From assembly GCF_003289945.1 (NCBI RefSeq), contig NZ_QMBP01000002.1, positions 558,001 through 622,000 of the forward strand: a stretch of DNA of 64,000 nucleotides, written 5' to 3'. The position numbers and the translations under genes were made by a program. The notes beneath the pieces were generated by a model that searched no databases, was not told where the DNA came from, and saw only the letters and a list, made by a program, of their open reading frames with translations. Below are positions 15,136 to 23,655 of this stretch, one piece after another. This stretch comes from Mesorhizobium hawassense. GTDB taxonomy: Bacteria > Pseudomonadota > Alphaproteobacteria > Rhizobiales > Rhizobiaceae. Within the stretch, counting starts at the first letter, position 1; each line of letters starts with the position of its first letter.

Positions 15136-15911
15136 TGACCGACGAACCGCTGCTGCGCGTCTCCGCGCTCTCCAAATTCTACGGCTCGCGCGTCGGCTGC
15201 GAGAACGTCTCGATCGATCTCTGGCCGGGCGAAGTACTGGCCGTAGTCGGCGAGTCCGGCTCCGGCAAGACGACGCTGCTCAACTGCCTGTCGACCCGTC
15301 TGCTGCCCTCCTCCGGCACCGCCAGTTACCGCATGCGCGACGGCCAGTGGCGCGAGCTCTACCGGATGAGCGAAGCCGAGCGCCGCTTCCTGATGCGCAC
15401 CGACTGGGGCTTTGTTCACCAGAACCCCGCCGACGGGCTGCGCATGGCGGTCTCGGCCGGCGCCAATGTCGGCGAGCGGCTGATGGCGGTCGGCGACCGC
15501 CACTACGGCAGGATCCGCGCCACCGCGGTCGACTGGCTGTCGCGTGTCGAGATCGACGAGGACCGCATCGACGACGAGCCGCGCGCCTTTTCCGGCGGTA
15601 TGCGCCAGCGCCTGCAGATCGCCCGCAACCTGGTGACCGGACCGCGCCTCGTCTTCATGGACGAGCCGACCGGCGGCCTCGACGTCTCGGTGCAGGCCCG
15701 CCTGCTCGACCTGTTGCGCGGGCTGGTCACCGATCTCGGCCTCGCCGCGATCGTCGTTACCCACGACCTCGCGGTGGCCAGGCTTCTGTCGCAGCGCATG
15801 ATGGTGATGAAGGACGGCCGCGTCGTCGAAAGCGGCCTCACCGACCGCGTGCTCGACGATCCGCGCGCGCCTTATACCCAATTGCTTGTTTCCTCGATTT
15901 TGCAGGTATGA
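15135..15911 (+). CDS. phnK: C-P lyase complex ATP-binding protein PhnK
   Basis: This 258-residue ABC-type ATPase has Walker A GESGSGKTT, signature FSGGMRQRLQIARN, Walker B LVFMDEPTGGLD and switch His VTHDLA. PhnK binds the PhnGHIJ core as a dimer and is not a transport ATPase, although it resembles DppD. ATG 15135 is chosen because it overlaps the TAA of the preceding gene; an in-frame ATG at 15126 is also present. Its stop overlaps the phnL start. Confidence 0.92.
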   Translation: MTDEPLLRVSALSKFYGSRVGCENVSIDLWPGEVLAVVGESGSGKTTLLNCLSTRLLPSSGTASYRMRDGQWRELYRMSEAERRFLMRTDWGFVHQNPADGLRMAVSAGANVGERLMAVGDRHYGRIRATAVDWLSRVEIDEDRIDDEPRAFSGGMRQRLQIARNLVTGPRLVFMDEPTGGLDVSVQARLLDLLRGLVTDLGLAAIVVTHDLAVARLLSQRMMVMKDGRVVESGLTDRVLDDPRAPYTQLLVSSILQV

Positions 15912-16621
15912 TGATGGCCACCCCGCTTGTCGTTTCCGATGTCGCCAAGAGCTTCACCATGCATCTGCGTGACGGCGTCACGCTGCCGGTGGTGACGGGT
16001 GTCTCCTTTTCGATCCGCGCCGGCGAATGCGCGGTGCTTGGCGGCCCGTCCGGCGCCGGAAAAAGCTCGATCCTGAAGATGCTCTACGGCAACTATGCCG
16101 TCGACGAAGGCCAGATCATCGTCCAGCATGGCGGCGGGTTGATCGATCTCGCCAGCGCCAACCCACGCACCGTACTTGCCGTACGTCGGCAAACGATCGG
16201 CTATGTCAGCCAGTTCCTGCGCACCGTGCCGCGCGTCTCTGCGCTCGACGTCGTCGCCGAGCCGCTGGTCGAGCGCGGCGAGGACAGGGAAAGCGCGCGG
16301 GCGAAGGCTCGTTCGCTGCTGGCGCAGCTCAACCTGCCGGAAAAACTCTGGGCCCTGCCGCCGGCGACCTTCTCCGGCGGCGAGCAGCAGCGCGTCAACA
16401 TCGCGCGCGGCTTCATCACCGATCATCCGATCCTCTTGCTCGACGAGCCGACCGCCTCGCTCGACGCCAAGAACCGCGATGTCGTGGTCGAGCTCATCGC
16501 CGCCAAGAAGGCGGCGGGCGTGGCCCTGCTCGGCATCTTCCATGACCTCGATGTGCGTGACGCGGTCGCCGATCGCGTCATCGACGTCACCGCCTTCGCC
16601 GCCGGGAAGATCGCCGCATGA
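15908..16621 (+). CDS. phnL: C-P lyase system ATP-binding protein PhnL
   Basis: This 237-residue ABC-type ATPase has three consecutive ATG codons at 15908, 15911 and 15914. It has Walker [11 protein letters not shown], the PhnL-type segment [25 protein letters not shown], signature [14 protein letters not shown] and Walker [13 protein letters not shown]. PhnL associates with PhnK on the C-P lyase complex. The switch position reads GIFHDLD. The stop overlaps the ATG of the acetyltransferase gene (ATGA). Confidence 0.92.
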   Translation: MMMATPLVVSDVAKSFTMHLRDGVTLPVVTGVSFSIRAGECAVLGGPSGAGKSSILKMLYGNYAVDEGQIIVQHGGGLIDLASANPRTVLAVRRQTIGYVSQFLRTVPRVSALDVVAEPLVERGEDRESARAKARSLLAQLNLPEKLWALPPATFSGGEQQRVNIARGFITDHPILLLDEPTASLDAKNRDVVVELIAAKKAAGVALLGIFHDLDVRDAVADRVIDVTAFAAGKIAA

Positions 16622-17235
16622 GCAAAAAACTGTCGGAAGCGCCGCTGGTCCATCCGACAGCGCAGGTCGAAAACTCGACGCTCGGCCGCTGGACCGAGAT
16701 CGCCGAGCGCAGCCGTGTCGCCGAATGCGAGCTTGGCGATTATTCCTACATGATGCAGGACTGCGCCGTCTGGTGCGCGACCATTGGCAAGTTCTCCAAC
16801 ATCGCGGCAAGTGTGCGCATCAATGCCACCAACCACCCGACATGGCGGCCGACGCTGCATCACTTCACCTACCGCGCCTCCGATTATTGGGACGACGCCG
16901 AGCATGAAAGCGAGTTCTTCGCTGAGCGTCGCGCCAAACGCGTCACCATCGGCCACGACACCTGGCTCGGCCATGGCTCGACCATTCTGCCTGGCGTGAC
17001 CGTCGGCGACGGCGCTGCGGTCGGCGCCGGCGCCGTGGTGTCGAAGGACGTCGCGCCCTACACCATCGTCGGCGGCGTGCCAGCAAAGCCGATCCGCGAG
17101 CGTTTCGACCGCCGCACCGCCGAGCGCTACCAGGCGCTTGCCTGGTGGGACTGGGACCATGCCAGGCTGCGCACCGCGCTCGACGATTTTCGCGAGCTGT
17201 CGGCGGAGGCGTTCCTGGAGAAGCATGGCGGGTAA
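16618..17235 (+). CDS. Left-handed beta-helix (hexapeptide) acetyltransferase of the phn operon
   Basis: This 205-residue protein of the XAT/Vat-like hexapeptide family has imperfect hexapeptide turns ([46 protein letters not shown]) and a C-terminal [13 protein letters not shown] motif. It has the catalytic-type His in [10 protein letters not shown] and matches the phosphonate-associated transferase hexapeptide family often found after phnL in alphaproteobacteria. It may acetylate an aminophosphonate or intermediate, in the way that PhnO does in enterobacteria, but it is a different fold. The start overlaps the phnL stop. Confidence 0.85.
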   Translation: MSKKLSEAPLVHPTAQVENSTLGRWTEIAERSRVAECELGDYSYMMQDCAVWCATIGKFSNIAASVRINATNHPTWRPTLHHFTYRASDYWDDAEHESEFFAERRAKRVTIGHDTWLGHGSTILPGVTVGDGAAVGAGAVVSKDVAPYTIVGGVPAKPIRERFDRRTAERYQALAWWDWDHARLRTALDDFRELSAEAFLEKHGG

Positions 17236-17239
17236 ATTG

Positions 17240-17336
17240 TGAATAGTGAATGGTGAATGGCAACGAAGCCCTTCTTCACCATTCACCATTCACCATTCAC
17301 CATTCACCATTCACCATTCACCATTCACCATTCACA
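17240..17336. repeat. 7-bp tandem repeat (TTCACCA)8 with inverted units upstream
   Basis: Eight full copies of TTCACCA run from 17275 to 17330, followed by a partial copy. Three inverse units (TGAATAG, TGAATGG, TGAATGG; about 17240-17260) precede them, so the transcript could fold into a long hairpin. The block fills most of the gap between the acetyltransferase stop (17235) and the next gene (17386). Period-7 repeats in non-coding DNA can change copy number by slippage. Confidence 0.9.
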
Positions 17337-17385
17337 ACCTTGACACACGACTCGGACAGGAGGCGATCTTCCCTAGGAGATCGCC

Positions 17386-18096
17386 ATGCTCGACACCGTC
17401 AAACCCTCGCTCGCCGGATTCTTCGAGGGCTCCAATCCGGCGCCGCCGACGCATCTTGGCACCCGCTACGACACGGCTGGCAACTTCCTGCCAGAACCCG
17501 GCAACACGGCCGTCAGCCATCTCGTCGCGGGCTCGCCCTCCGAAGCCGCGGTCATCAAGGTGCGTGAGCGCATGCTCGCCATGCCGGATGCGGATCGCCT
17601 CGCCTTTACGCCGATCTCCAGCCTGCACATGACCCTGTTCCAGGGAATCGTCGAATATCGGCGCCGCCTTCCCTACTGGCCTTCGGACGTGCCGCTCGGC
17701 ACCGGCATCGACGACATGACCCGCCTCTATCTCGAACGGCTGCAAGGCTTCGAGTGCCGCGGCGCATTCAACATCAAGGTCGTCGAAGTCCTGCCGACCG
17801 GCCTGACCGTTGCTGGCGCCACCGAGGAAGATCGCCGGATTCTGAAAGCCTGGCGCGATGCGCTATCCGTGCCGTTCGGCTACCGCCATCCGGACCACGA
17901 CACCTATGTCTTCCACATCACCTTCGCCTACCAGGTCCGGCGCCTCGCCGACGACCGCGCCGCGGCCTGGCAGGCATTGTTCGACGACAGCCTGTCGTTC
18001 CTCCAACGCGAGGCTCCAGTGATCGAACTCAGGCAGCCTGCATTCTGCAGCTTCAAGGACATGAAGCATTTCGAGGAATTGCTCGTGCTCGGATAG
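17386..18096 (+). CDS. 2H phosphodiesterase-like protein (DUF1868) in the phosphonate locus
   Basis: This 236-residue protein has the two H-x-T/S motifs of the 2H (LigT) phosphoesterase superfamily: HMTL at residues 81-84 and HITF at 177-180. Its N-terminus THLGTRYDTAGNFLPEPGNT fits the DUF1868 group. The 2H enzymes open 2',3'-cyclic or 1'',2''-cyclic ribose phosphates. PhnJ makes a ribose 1,2-cyclic phosphate that PhnP (absent here) normally opens. Location between phnL/acetyltransferase and phnC therefore suggests a cyclic-phosphodiesterase role in this pathway. The start at ATG 17386 is preceded by CTAGGAGATCGCC. Confidence 0.8.
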   Translation: MLDTVKPSLAGFFEGSNPAPPTHLGTRYDTAGNFLPEPGNTAVSHLVAGSPSEAAVIKVRERMLAMPDADRLAFTPISSLHMTLFQGIVEYRRRLPYWPSDVPLGTGIDDMTRLYLERLQGFECRGAFNIKVVEVLPTGLTVAGATEEDRRILKAWRDALSVPFGYRHPDHDTYVFHITFAYQVRRLADDRAAAWQALFDDSLSFLQREAPVIELRQPAFCSFKDMKHFEELLVLG

Positions 18097-18273
18097 GCCG
18101 GATGCATGTCACCCGGAAGTGCGCAGCGGGTCTGGGACAATAACTGCTTCAATCGGCATTCATTGGCCTGTGACTCGTAACAAAACTGACATCAATTCGA
18201 CACCCCAGCTTCATCGGCCTGCGATAGCGAAGGTCAACAGACCTTCAAACCCGCGACGGACTGGAGCCTTGGT

Positions 18274-19131
18274 ATGTCGGCATCATCGGCCACGCTGGAA
18301 ATCCGCGGCGTAACCCGACGATTTGGCAAGAACACCGCCGTCAGCGACATCAACGTCTCGATCCCGCGCGGCCAGATGGTCGGCATCATCGGCCGCTCCG
18401 GCGCCGGCAAGTCGACGCTTCTGCGCATGATCAACCGTCTCATCGATCCCAGCCAGGGGTCGATTTTTTTTGACGGCGCCGAGGTCTCCAGCCTGCATGG
18501 CTCGCCGCTGCGCCGCTGGCAGCGCGACTGCGCCATGATCTTCCAGCAGTTCAACCTCGTGCCGCGCCTCGACGTCTTGACCAACGTCCTGCTCGGCCGC
18601 CTCAACCATCGCTCCACCGTTTCCAATCTGCTCGGGATGTTCACGCACACCGAATGCGCCGAGGCGGTGGCCGCGCTCGAGCGCCTCGACATTGCACGCA
18701 CCGCGCTGCAGCCCGCCGGCACGCTGTCGGGCGGCCAGCAGCAGCGCGTGGCGATCGCGCGCGCCATGATGCAGCAGCCCAAGGTGCTTCTGGCCGACGA
18801 GCCGATCGCTTCGCTCGACCCGCTCAACGCAAAGGTGGTGATGGACTCGCTGCGTGACATCAATTTGCGCGAAGGCATCACCGTCGTCACCAATCTGCAC
18901 ACGCTGGACACCGCGCGCGCCTATTGCAACCGCATCATCGGCATGGCCGCCGGCAAGGTCGTCTTCGACGGCGCGCCGGAAGACCTCGACCGCGACGCCG
19001 TGCGCACCGTCTATGGCGCCGATGCCAGCGGCGCCGATATCTCCGAAGCCATCACGTCGACCAGCGTGACCATCAAGCCGAAGATCATCGCATCCGCCGG
19101 ACCGCTCGAGCCAGCATTCCCTGGCTACTGA
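18274..19131 (+). CDS. phnC: Phosphonate ABC importer ATPase PhnC
   Basis: This 285-residue ATPase has Walker [11 protein letters not shown]-loop [20 protein letters not shown] (the PhnC-type segment), signature [14 protein letters not shown], Walker [13 protein letters not shown] and a switch His in [10 protein letters not shown]. It energises phosphonate/phosphate-ester uptake with PhnD, PhnE1 and PhnE2 encoded next. A GGAG at 18263-18266 supports ATG 18274. The 177-bp upstream gap probably holds a separate promoter; I looked for a Pho box and found only imperfect CTGTGAC/CTGACAT-like pieces. Confidence 0.94.
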   Translation: MSASSATLEIRGVTRRFGKNTAVSDINVSIPRGQMVGIIGRSGAGKSTLLRMINRLIDPSQGSIFFDGAEVSSLHGSPLRRWQRDCAMIFQQFNLVPRLDVLTNVLLGRLNHRSTVSNLLGMFTHTECAEAVAALERLDIARTALQPAGTLSGGQQQRVAIARAMMQQPKVLLADEPIASLDPLNAKVVMDSLRDINLREGITVVTNLHTLDTARAYCNRIIGMAAGKVVFDGAPEDLDRDAVRTVYGADASGADISEAITSTSVTIKPKIIASAGPLEPAFPGY

Positions 19132-19272
19132 ACCCACCGCCCGGCCTCAGGCGGTCCGGGCAAATTGTGGATATCGGCAGAGCAACCCGGATCGCCCGCC
19201 AGCGTCAAAGGCAAAACTTGAAAAATCAGAACGCCGCCGGCGCGCAGCCGGAGCAACAGGAGAGAGACCAAA

Positions 19273-20181
19273 ATGTTCAGGAAAATGGTTTTTGGGGCGG
19301 TTTCGCTGCTCGCCATGGCGGCAAGCGCCGCGCACGCCGCCGACATCAAGGAATTCCGCGTCGGCATCCTCGGCGGTGAGAACGAGACCGACCGTCTGCG
19401 CAACTACCAGTGCCTCGCCGACCACCTGAAGGCCGAGTTCGGCTTCGATAAGGTGTCGCTGTTCCCGGCCGCCGACTATGACGGCGTCATTCAGGGTCTG
19501 CTCGGCGGCACGCTCGACTTCGCCGAACTCGGCGCCTCCGGCTATGCCAGCGTCTATCTCAAGGATCCGAAGGCTGTCACGCCGATCCTCACCACCAAGC
19601 AGACCGACGGCTCCACCGGCTATTATTCGATCGGCCTAGCGCTCAAGACCTCCGGCATCACCGACATCAAGTCGGCCAAGGGCAAGAAGCTCGGCTATGC
19701 CGATCCGGATTCGACCTCGGGTTACCTGATCCCGCTGACCCAGATCCCGAAGGACACCGGTGCTTCCAACGAGACCTACTTCGCCTCGACGCAGTTCAAC
19801 GGCGGCCACGAGAACAACGTGCTGGCCGTGCGCGACGGCAAGGTCGACGTCGCTGTCGACGATTCCTCGGGCATCGGCGACTTCAAGAACGGCTACACCT
19901 CGGGCACCTTCCACAAGGAAGTCGCCAAGGGCGCCGTCGACCCGAACGACTTCGTCGAAGTCTGGCGCTCGGGCCTGATCCCGAACGGCCCGCTGGTCGT
20001 TCGCACCGCGCTCGGCGACGACATGACCGCCAAGCTGACCGCCTTCTTCACCGCCCTGCCGGCCAAGGACAAGGCCTGCTTCGAAGGCGTCGAGGGCGGC
20101 GATTTCACCGGCTATGTCCCCGTGAAGCCGGACTTCTACAGCGTCATCGTCGAAGCCCGCAAAGCCGCTATCGGCGGCTAA
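19273..20181 (+). CDS. phnD: Phosphonate ABC importer binding protein PhnD
   Basis: This 302-residue periplasmic protein has a signal peptide ending near AAHAADIKEF. PhnD-type ligand-loop signatures include FAELGASGYASVYL, GKKLGYADPDSTSGYLIPL and DVAVDDSSGI. It binds phosphonates such as 2-aminoethylphosphonate in other bacteria; the substrate here is not determined. GGAGAGA at 19259-19265 is a good ribosome site. A hairpin with T-run follows the gene (20194-20226) and should make PhnD more abundant than the permeases. Confidence 0.94.
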   Translation: MFRKMVFGAVSLLAMAASAAHAADIKEFRVGILGGENETDRLRNYQCLADHLKAEFGFDKVSLFPAADYDGVIQGLLGGTLDFAELGASGYASVYLKDPKAVTPILTTKQTDGSTGYYSIGLALKTSGITDIKSAKGKKLGYADPDSTSGYLIPLTQIPKDTGASNETYFASTQFNGGHENNVLAVRDGKVDVAVDDSSGIGDFKNGYTSGTFHKEVAKGAVDPNDFVEVWRSGLIPNGPLVVRTALGDDMTAKLTAFFTALPAKDKACFEGVEGGDFTGYVPVKPDFYSVIVEARKAAIGG

Positions 20182-20193
20182 AGGCAAGATCAG

Positions 20194-20226
20194 AAAGGGC
20201 GGTGTACCTCCAGCACCGCCCTTTTT
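20194..20226 (+). terminator. Hairpin plus T-run between phnD and phnE1
   Basis: The arms AAAGGGCGGTG (20194-20204) and CACCGCCCTTT (20214-20224) pair over 11 bp, followed by T residues to 20226. It looks like an intrinsic terminator, but it lies only 13 bp before the phnE1 start, so partial termination is likely. Confidence 0.8.
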
Positions 20227-20239
20227 GCATGCTCCGATC

Positions 20240-21193
20240 ATGACATCAGCCACACTCCATTCCGACACGACCCGCCAGCAAGCCGATGCCTGGCGGCGCC
20301 AGACTTCGCTGCGCCGCTTCTACACCGCGCTTTGCGTCGGTCTGCTGCTTGTCGCCATGTGCGCTACCATGTGGTTCGCCGACGAGGCCAACGCCGGCCA
20401 CTTCTTCGACCGGCTGCCGCATATCCTCGATTTCCTGAGCTGGCTGATCCCGAAGGACTGCAACGACGTCTGGCGAGCGCTGTTTGACATCGCCTCGCCC
20501 AACGACAAGGGCACGCAGGAGTTCAATTTCCCGCTCGGTCGCGTCTACATCTGGGGCGGCTTCTACATCCCAGAATATTTCGAGCTGATGCTGACCACGG
20601 TGAACGTGGCGCTGGTCTCGACCTTCATCGGCTTCGTCTTCGCGGTACCCTTCTCCTTCATCGCCGCGCGCAATTTGACGCCGAGCCCGATCCTGCGGCT
20701 CGTCGTCAAGCGCTTCATGGAACTGCTGCGCGCCTTCCCGGAAATCGTCATTGCCGGCCTGTTCGCGGCCACCGTCTCGATCGGCCCGGTCGCCGCCATC
20801 ATCGCCATCGGTCTGCATTCGATCGGCGCCCTGGGCAAGCTGTTCTACGAGATCAACGAGAATATCGACATGCGCCCGGAGGAGGGCCTGCGCGCCGTCG
20901 GCGCCAACTGGTTCGAGCGCGTGCGCTTCGCCGACCTGCCGCAGGTGCTGCCTAATTTCATGTCCTATACGCTGCTCCGCATCGAGATCAACGTGCGTAT
21001 CTCGACCATCATGGGCGCGGTCGGCGGCGGCGGCATCGGCGAGGAGCTGAAGCTTTCCATCTCGCGCGGCTTCGGCGCCAAGACACTGGCGCTGGTGCTC
21101 TTGCTCTTCACTACCATCTTCCTCGTCGACCAGTTCTCCGCCTGGCTGCGCCGCAAGCTCGTCGGCGAGCAGGCCTTCCTGATGAGCGCTTGA
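20240..21193 (+). CDS. phnE: Phosphonate ABC importer permease PhnE1
   Basis: This protein has 317 residues from ATG 20240. One N-terminal membrane segment (YTALCVGLLLVAMCATMWF) precedes a PhnE-type permease core with LMLTTVNVALVSTFIGFVFA, the coupling motif EINENIDMRPEEGLRAVGA and IMGAVGGGGIGEEL. It pairs with the second permease PhnE2, whose gene starts 2 bp after its stop. Confidence 0.92.
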   Translation: MTSATLHSDTTRQQADAWRRQTSLRRFYTALCVGLLLVAMCATMWFADEANAGHFFDRLPHILDFLSWLIPKDCNDVWRALFDIASPNDKGTQEFNFPLGRVYIWGGFYIPEYFELMLTTVNVALVSTFIGFVFAVPFSFIAARNLTPSPILRLVVKRFMELLRAFPEIVIAGLFAATVSIGPVAAIIAIGLHSIGALGKLFYEINENIDMRPEEGLRAVGANWFERVRFADLPQVLPNFMSYTLLRIEINVRISTIMGAVGGGGIGEELKLSISRGFGAKTLALVLLLFTTIFLVDQFSAWLRRKLVGEQAFLMSA

Positions 21194-21194
21194 T

Positions 21195-22565
21195 ATGGCG
21201 GCGACAATGACTGTCGATCAAGTCAAGGCCATCGAAGACCGCCACCCGCAGATCTTCCAGCGGCCGGCCTACAAGCGCTTCTGGCCGCTGCTGCTGATCG
21301 CCGGCACGGTGCTCTACCTCGCTTATGCCTTGTGGTTCTTCAGCCTGCCGCAGGTGCTGCGCGAGTCGCATTGGGAGCGCCTGCCGCTCTTCCTGTCGCA
21401 ATGGATCAGCTACGACCTGCAGCCCGAATTCCGGCTCGACCAGCCTGAGATCACGCCGAAATATCCGCGCTTCTCCGCGCTTGGCGAAAACCCCAATCCC
21501 GACTGGGTGATCAAGAACCCCGACGGCACCTACACGGTTCAGATCGACGGTGATGCAAAATCCGTCACCTTCGACAAGACAAGGGCCTCGATCACCGCCA
21601 ATGGCGTGACCGTGCCGATAGCGCTGACCGGCGGCAAGCCCGTGGTGACCGGCCCGGTGCCGGACTGGATGACCGTGCACGACGACGAGATCGTCGCCAA
21701 GATGGGCTTTGCCGGCGAAGTGCGCGTCACCGTCGACCGCGTCAAGGTGCGCAAGCGCTTCCTCGGCTGGGCGAATTTCGTCTTCGACACCCGCTCGCCC
21801 TTCTTCGGCAAATCCGCCGGCGAGGTCTTCTCGTTGATCGTCTCGGGGCCAGAGCTCAAGCCCGGCACGTCGAACCTTGCTCTGGCCGCCGACAACATCT
21901 GGAACAACGCGCAGTGGCAGCACGGCGACGTCTGGACGAAGCTGTTGCAGACCATCGTCATGGCGTTCCTCGGCACGCTGCTCGGGGGCATCGTCGCCTT
22001 CCCGCTCGCCTTCTTCGCCGCCCGCAACATCACGCCGAGCGGCATCCTCAGCCAAGTGCTGAAACGCTTCTTCGACTTCATGCGCTCGGTCGACATGCTG
22101 ATCTGGGCGCTGTTCTTCACTCGCGCCTTCGGCCCTGGACCGCTGGCCGGTAGCGCGGCGATCTTCTTCACCGAGATCGGCACATTGGGCAAAACCTATT
22201 CCGAGGCGCTGGAGAACATCGACGACAAGCCGCGCGAAGGGGTACTCTCGACCGGAGCCAACGGCTTGCTGGTGCAGCGCTACGGCGTGCTGCCGGAAGT
22301 TGTGCCGATCTTCATCAGCCAGACGCTCTACCAGTGGGAATCGAATACGCGCGGCGCCACCATCATCGGCGCCGTTGGCGCCGGCGGCATCGGCCTGAAG
22401 CTCTGGGAAGCGATGCGCACCAATTCGAACTGGGCCAACGTCTTCTACATGGTGCTTTTGACGCTGCTCGTCGTCTTCATCTTCGACAACATCTCGAACT
22501 TCCTGCGCCGTAGGCTGAGCCGCACGCTGCATGACTACAACAGGCTGCAGGCAGAGCGGAGTTAA
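21195..22565 (+). CDS. phnE: Phosphonate ABC importer permease PhnE2 with extra periplasmic domain
   Basis: This protein has 456 residues, well above the roughly 260-320 usual for PhnE. A first membrane segment (about residues 28-50) is followed by about 190 residues with no membrane segment, rich in beta-type stretches (GTYTVQIDGDAKSVTFDKTR, GEVRVTVDRVKV). The permease core begins near residue 245 (LLQTIVMAFLGTLLGGIVAF) and carries EALENIDDKPREGVLSTGA and IIGAVGAGGIGLKL. The insert probably faces the periplasm, where it could touch PhnD. The gene ends the operon at a large palindromic element. Confidence 0.9.
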   Translation: MAATMTVDQVKAIEDRHPQIFQRPAYKRFWPLLLIAGTVLYLAYALWFFSLPQVLRESHWERLPLFLSQWISYDLQPEFRLDQPEITPKYPRFSALGENPNPDWVIKNPDGTYTVQIDGDAKSVTFDKTRASITANGVTVPIALTGGKPVVTGPVPDWMTVHDDEIVAKMGFAGEVRVTVDRVKVRKRFLGWANFVFDTRSPFFGKSAGEVFSLIVSGPELKPGTSNLALAADNIWNNAQWQHGDVWTKLLQTIVMAFLGTLLGGIVAFPLAFFAARNITPSGILSQVLKRFFDFMRSVDMLIWALFFTRAFGPGPLAGSAAIFFTEIGTLGKTYSEALENIDDKPREGVLSTGANGLLVQRYGVLPEVVPIFISQTLYQWESNTRGATIIGAVGAGGIGLKLWEAMRTNSNWANVFYMVLLTLLVVFIFDNISNFLRRRLSRTLHDYNRLQAERS

Positions 22566-22580
22566 CAGGCTCAGCACGGG

Positions 22581-22724
22581 AGGGTGCACCGAGATTCAGG
22601 TCAGGCCGAGCCGAAAATGGCAGGTTCCGAGAACCGGAGCGGAGCGTACTTGAAGTACGTGAGCACCGGAAGCGCAGGAAGCTGCCATTTGCAGGCCGGC
22701 CTCACCTGAATATCGATGCACCCT
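22581..22724. repeat. 144-bp palindromic element at the phn operon end
   Basis: The ends AGGGTGCACCGAGATTCAGG and CCTGAATATCGATGCACCCT are near-perfect inverses, with the inversion continuing through CAGGCC/GGCC and an inner TGGCAG/CTGCCA pair. The arms overlap the TAG stop of the leftward gene at 22723. The palindrome at 23604-23655 carries the same arms without the middle about 90 bp. It may serve both convergent transcripts as a terminator hairpin. Confidence 0.75.
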
Positions 22725-23574
22725 ACGCCGCCTTCCTCCACCCATCCCTGATATGCCTATACCCATCGCGATAGACAGCCTCCGGGCTCTCCGCAAAATC
22801 CCGCCAGACCTTCGTCGCCGCCGCCAGATCCTTCAGGGAGCGGCCGAAGGATTCGATCGTCAGCCAGTCGTCATAACCACTCTTACGAATGGCGGAGAAC
22901 GTCTCCTTCCAGGGAATGTTGCCACGCCCCGGCACACCGCGGTCGTTCTCCGAAATATGGATATGGACGACATTGCGGCGATGCTTCGTATAGGCGGCGA
23001 TCGGGTCGGCCTCCTCGATGTTGGCGTGAAAAGTGTCGTACATCGCCTTGATGTGCGGCCGGTCGATCACGTCGACATGCTCCGACAGGTCGGCCATGGT
23101 GTTGACCAGATAGCATTCGAAGCGGTTCACCGCTTCGAGCCCGATGGTGACGCCTTTCTTGCCGGCATGGTCGCCGATGGCGCGCTGCGAGGCGACCGAG
23201 CGCTTCTTTTCCGCCGCCGTCGGTCCGCTGCCGGAAAAGGCGCCGAGCGTCGAATGCAGCGGCCCGCTCAGCTTGTCCGCGCCGAGCGCGGCGCTGCAGT
23301 CGATCGCCCATTTCATGTAGTCAATGCCGGTCTTGCGGGTGGCGGCATCCGGCGAGATCAGGTTCATCGCCGGATCGCCCATCGCCGAGACCGCGGTGCG
23401 CTGCAGGCCGATGCGGTCGAGCATTTCGCCCAGCTTCCTGTAGTCATCCGGTGCGCCGGCAAAGACCGGTATCTCGACGCCGTCGAAGCCTGTCGCCTTG
23501 ATGTCCTTCAGCAGCGCCTCCTGCTTCTTCGAGACGCTGGTCGTCCACAAGAACATGCACATGCCGATCTTCAT
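22723..23574 (-). CDS. Ketose 3-epimerase-type TIM-barrel protein
   Basis: This protein has 283 residues from ATG 23574, chosen because GGAGG lies 8 bp upstream; an ATG at 23580 is immediately adjacent to that site. It is an AP-endonuclease-2-like TIM barrel with the D-tagatose/D-psicose 3-epimerase pattern. The catalytic Glu pair and metal site are in GLEAVNRFECYL, YDTFHANIEE, VHIHISENDRGVPG and LTIESFG. Such enzymes epimerise ketoses (tagatose, psicose, L-ribulose) at C3. It is the last gene of a leftward operon with an oxidoreductase and another TIM-barrel protein. Confidence 0.82.
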   Translation of the reverse strand: MKIGMCMFLWTTSVSKKQEALLKDIKATGFDGVEIPVFAGAPDDYRKLGEMLDRIGLQRTAVSAMGDPAMNLISPDAATRKTGIDYMKWAIDCSAALGADKLSGPLHSTLGAFSGSGPTAAEKKRSVASQRAIGDHAGKKGVTIGLEAVNRFECYLVNTMADLSEHVDVIDRPHIKAMYDTFHANIEEADPIAAYTKHRRNVVHIHISENDRGVPGRGNIPWKETFSAIRKSGYDDWLTIESFGRSLKDLAAATKVWRDFAESPEAVYRDGYRHIRDGWRKAA

Positions 23575-23603
23575 CGACATCCCCTCCCCATCACCTTCGA
23601 TCG

Positions 23604-23655
23604 AGGGGTGATGAGATTCAGGTCAGGCCGGCCTCACCTGAAGATCGTCGCCCCT
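23604..23655. repeat. 52-bp palindromic element, short form of the 22.6-kb repeat
   Basis: The sequence is centred on GGCCGGCC, with arms running from AGGGGTGATGAGATTCAGGT to CACCTGAAGATCGTCGCCCCT in inverse. The arm core ATTCAGGTCAGGCC/GGCCTCACCTGAA is shared with 22581-22724. Here too the arm overlaps the TAG stop of the leftward gene (Gfo/Idh/MocA, stop at 23654). Confidence 0.75.

Noticed and set aside
17246-17632. Open frame translating the TTCACCA array into HHSPFTI-type repeats
   Set aside because: The repeats are non-coding DNA read by chance; the frame then runs antiparallel in register through the real 2H phosphodiesterase gene.
18155-18195. Possible Pho box before phnC
   Set aside because: CTGTGAC and CTGACAT are both imperfect and 18 bp apart, not the 11-bp repeat spacing expected for PhoB; I could not build a convincing match.
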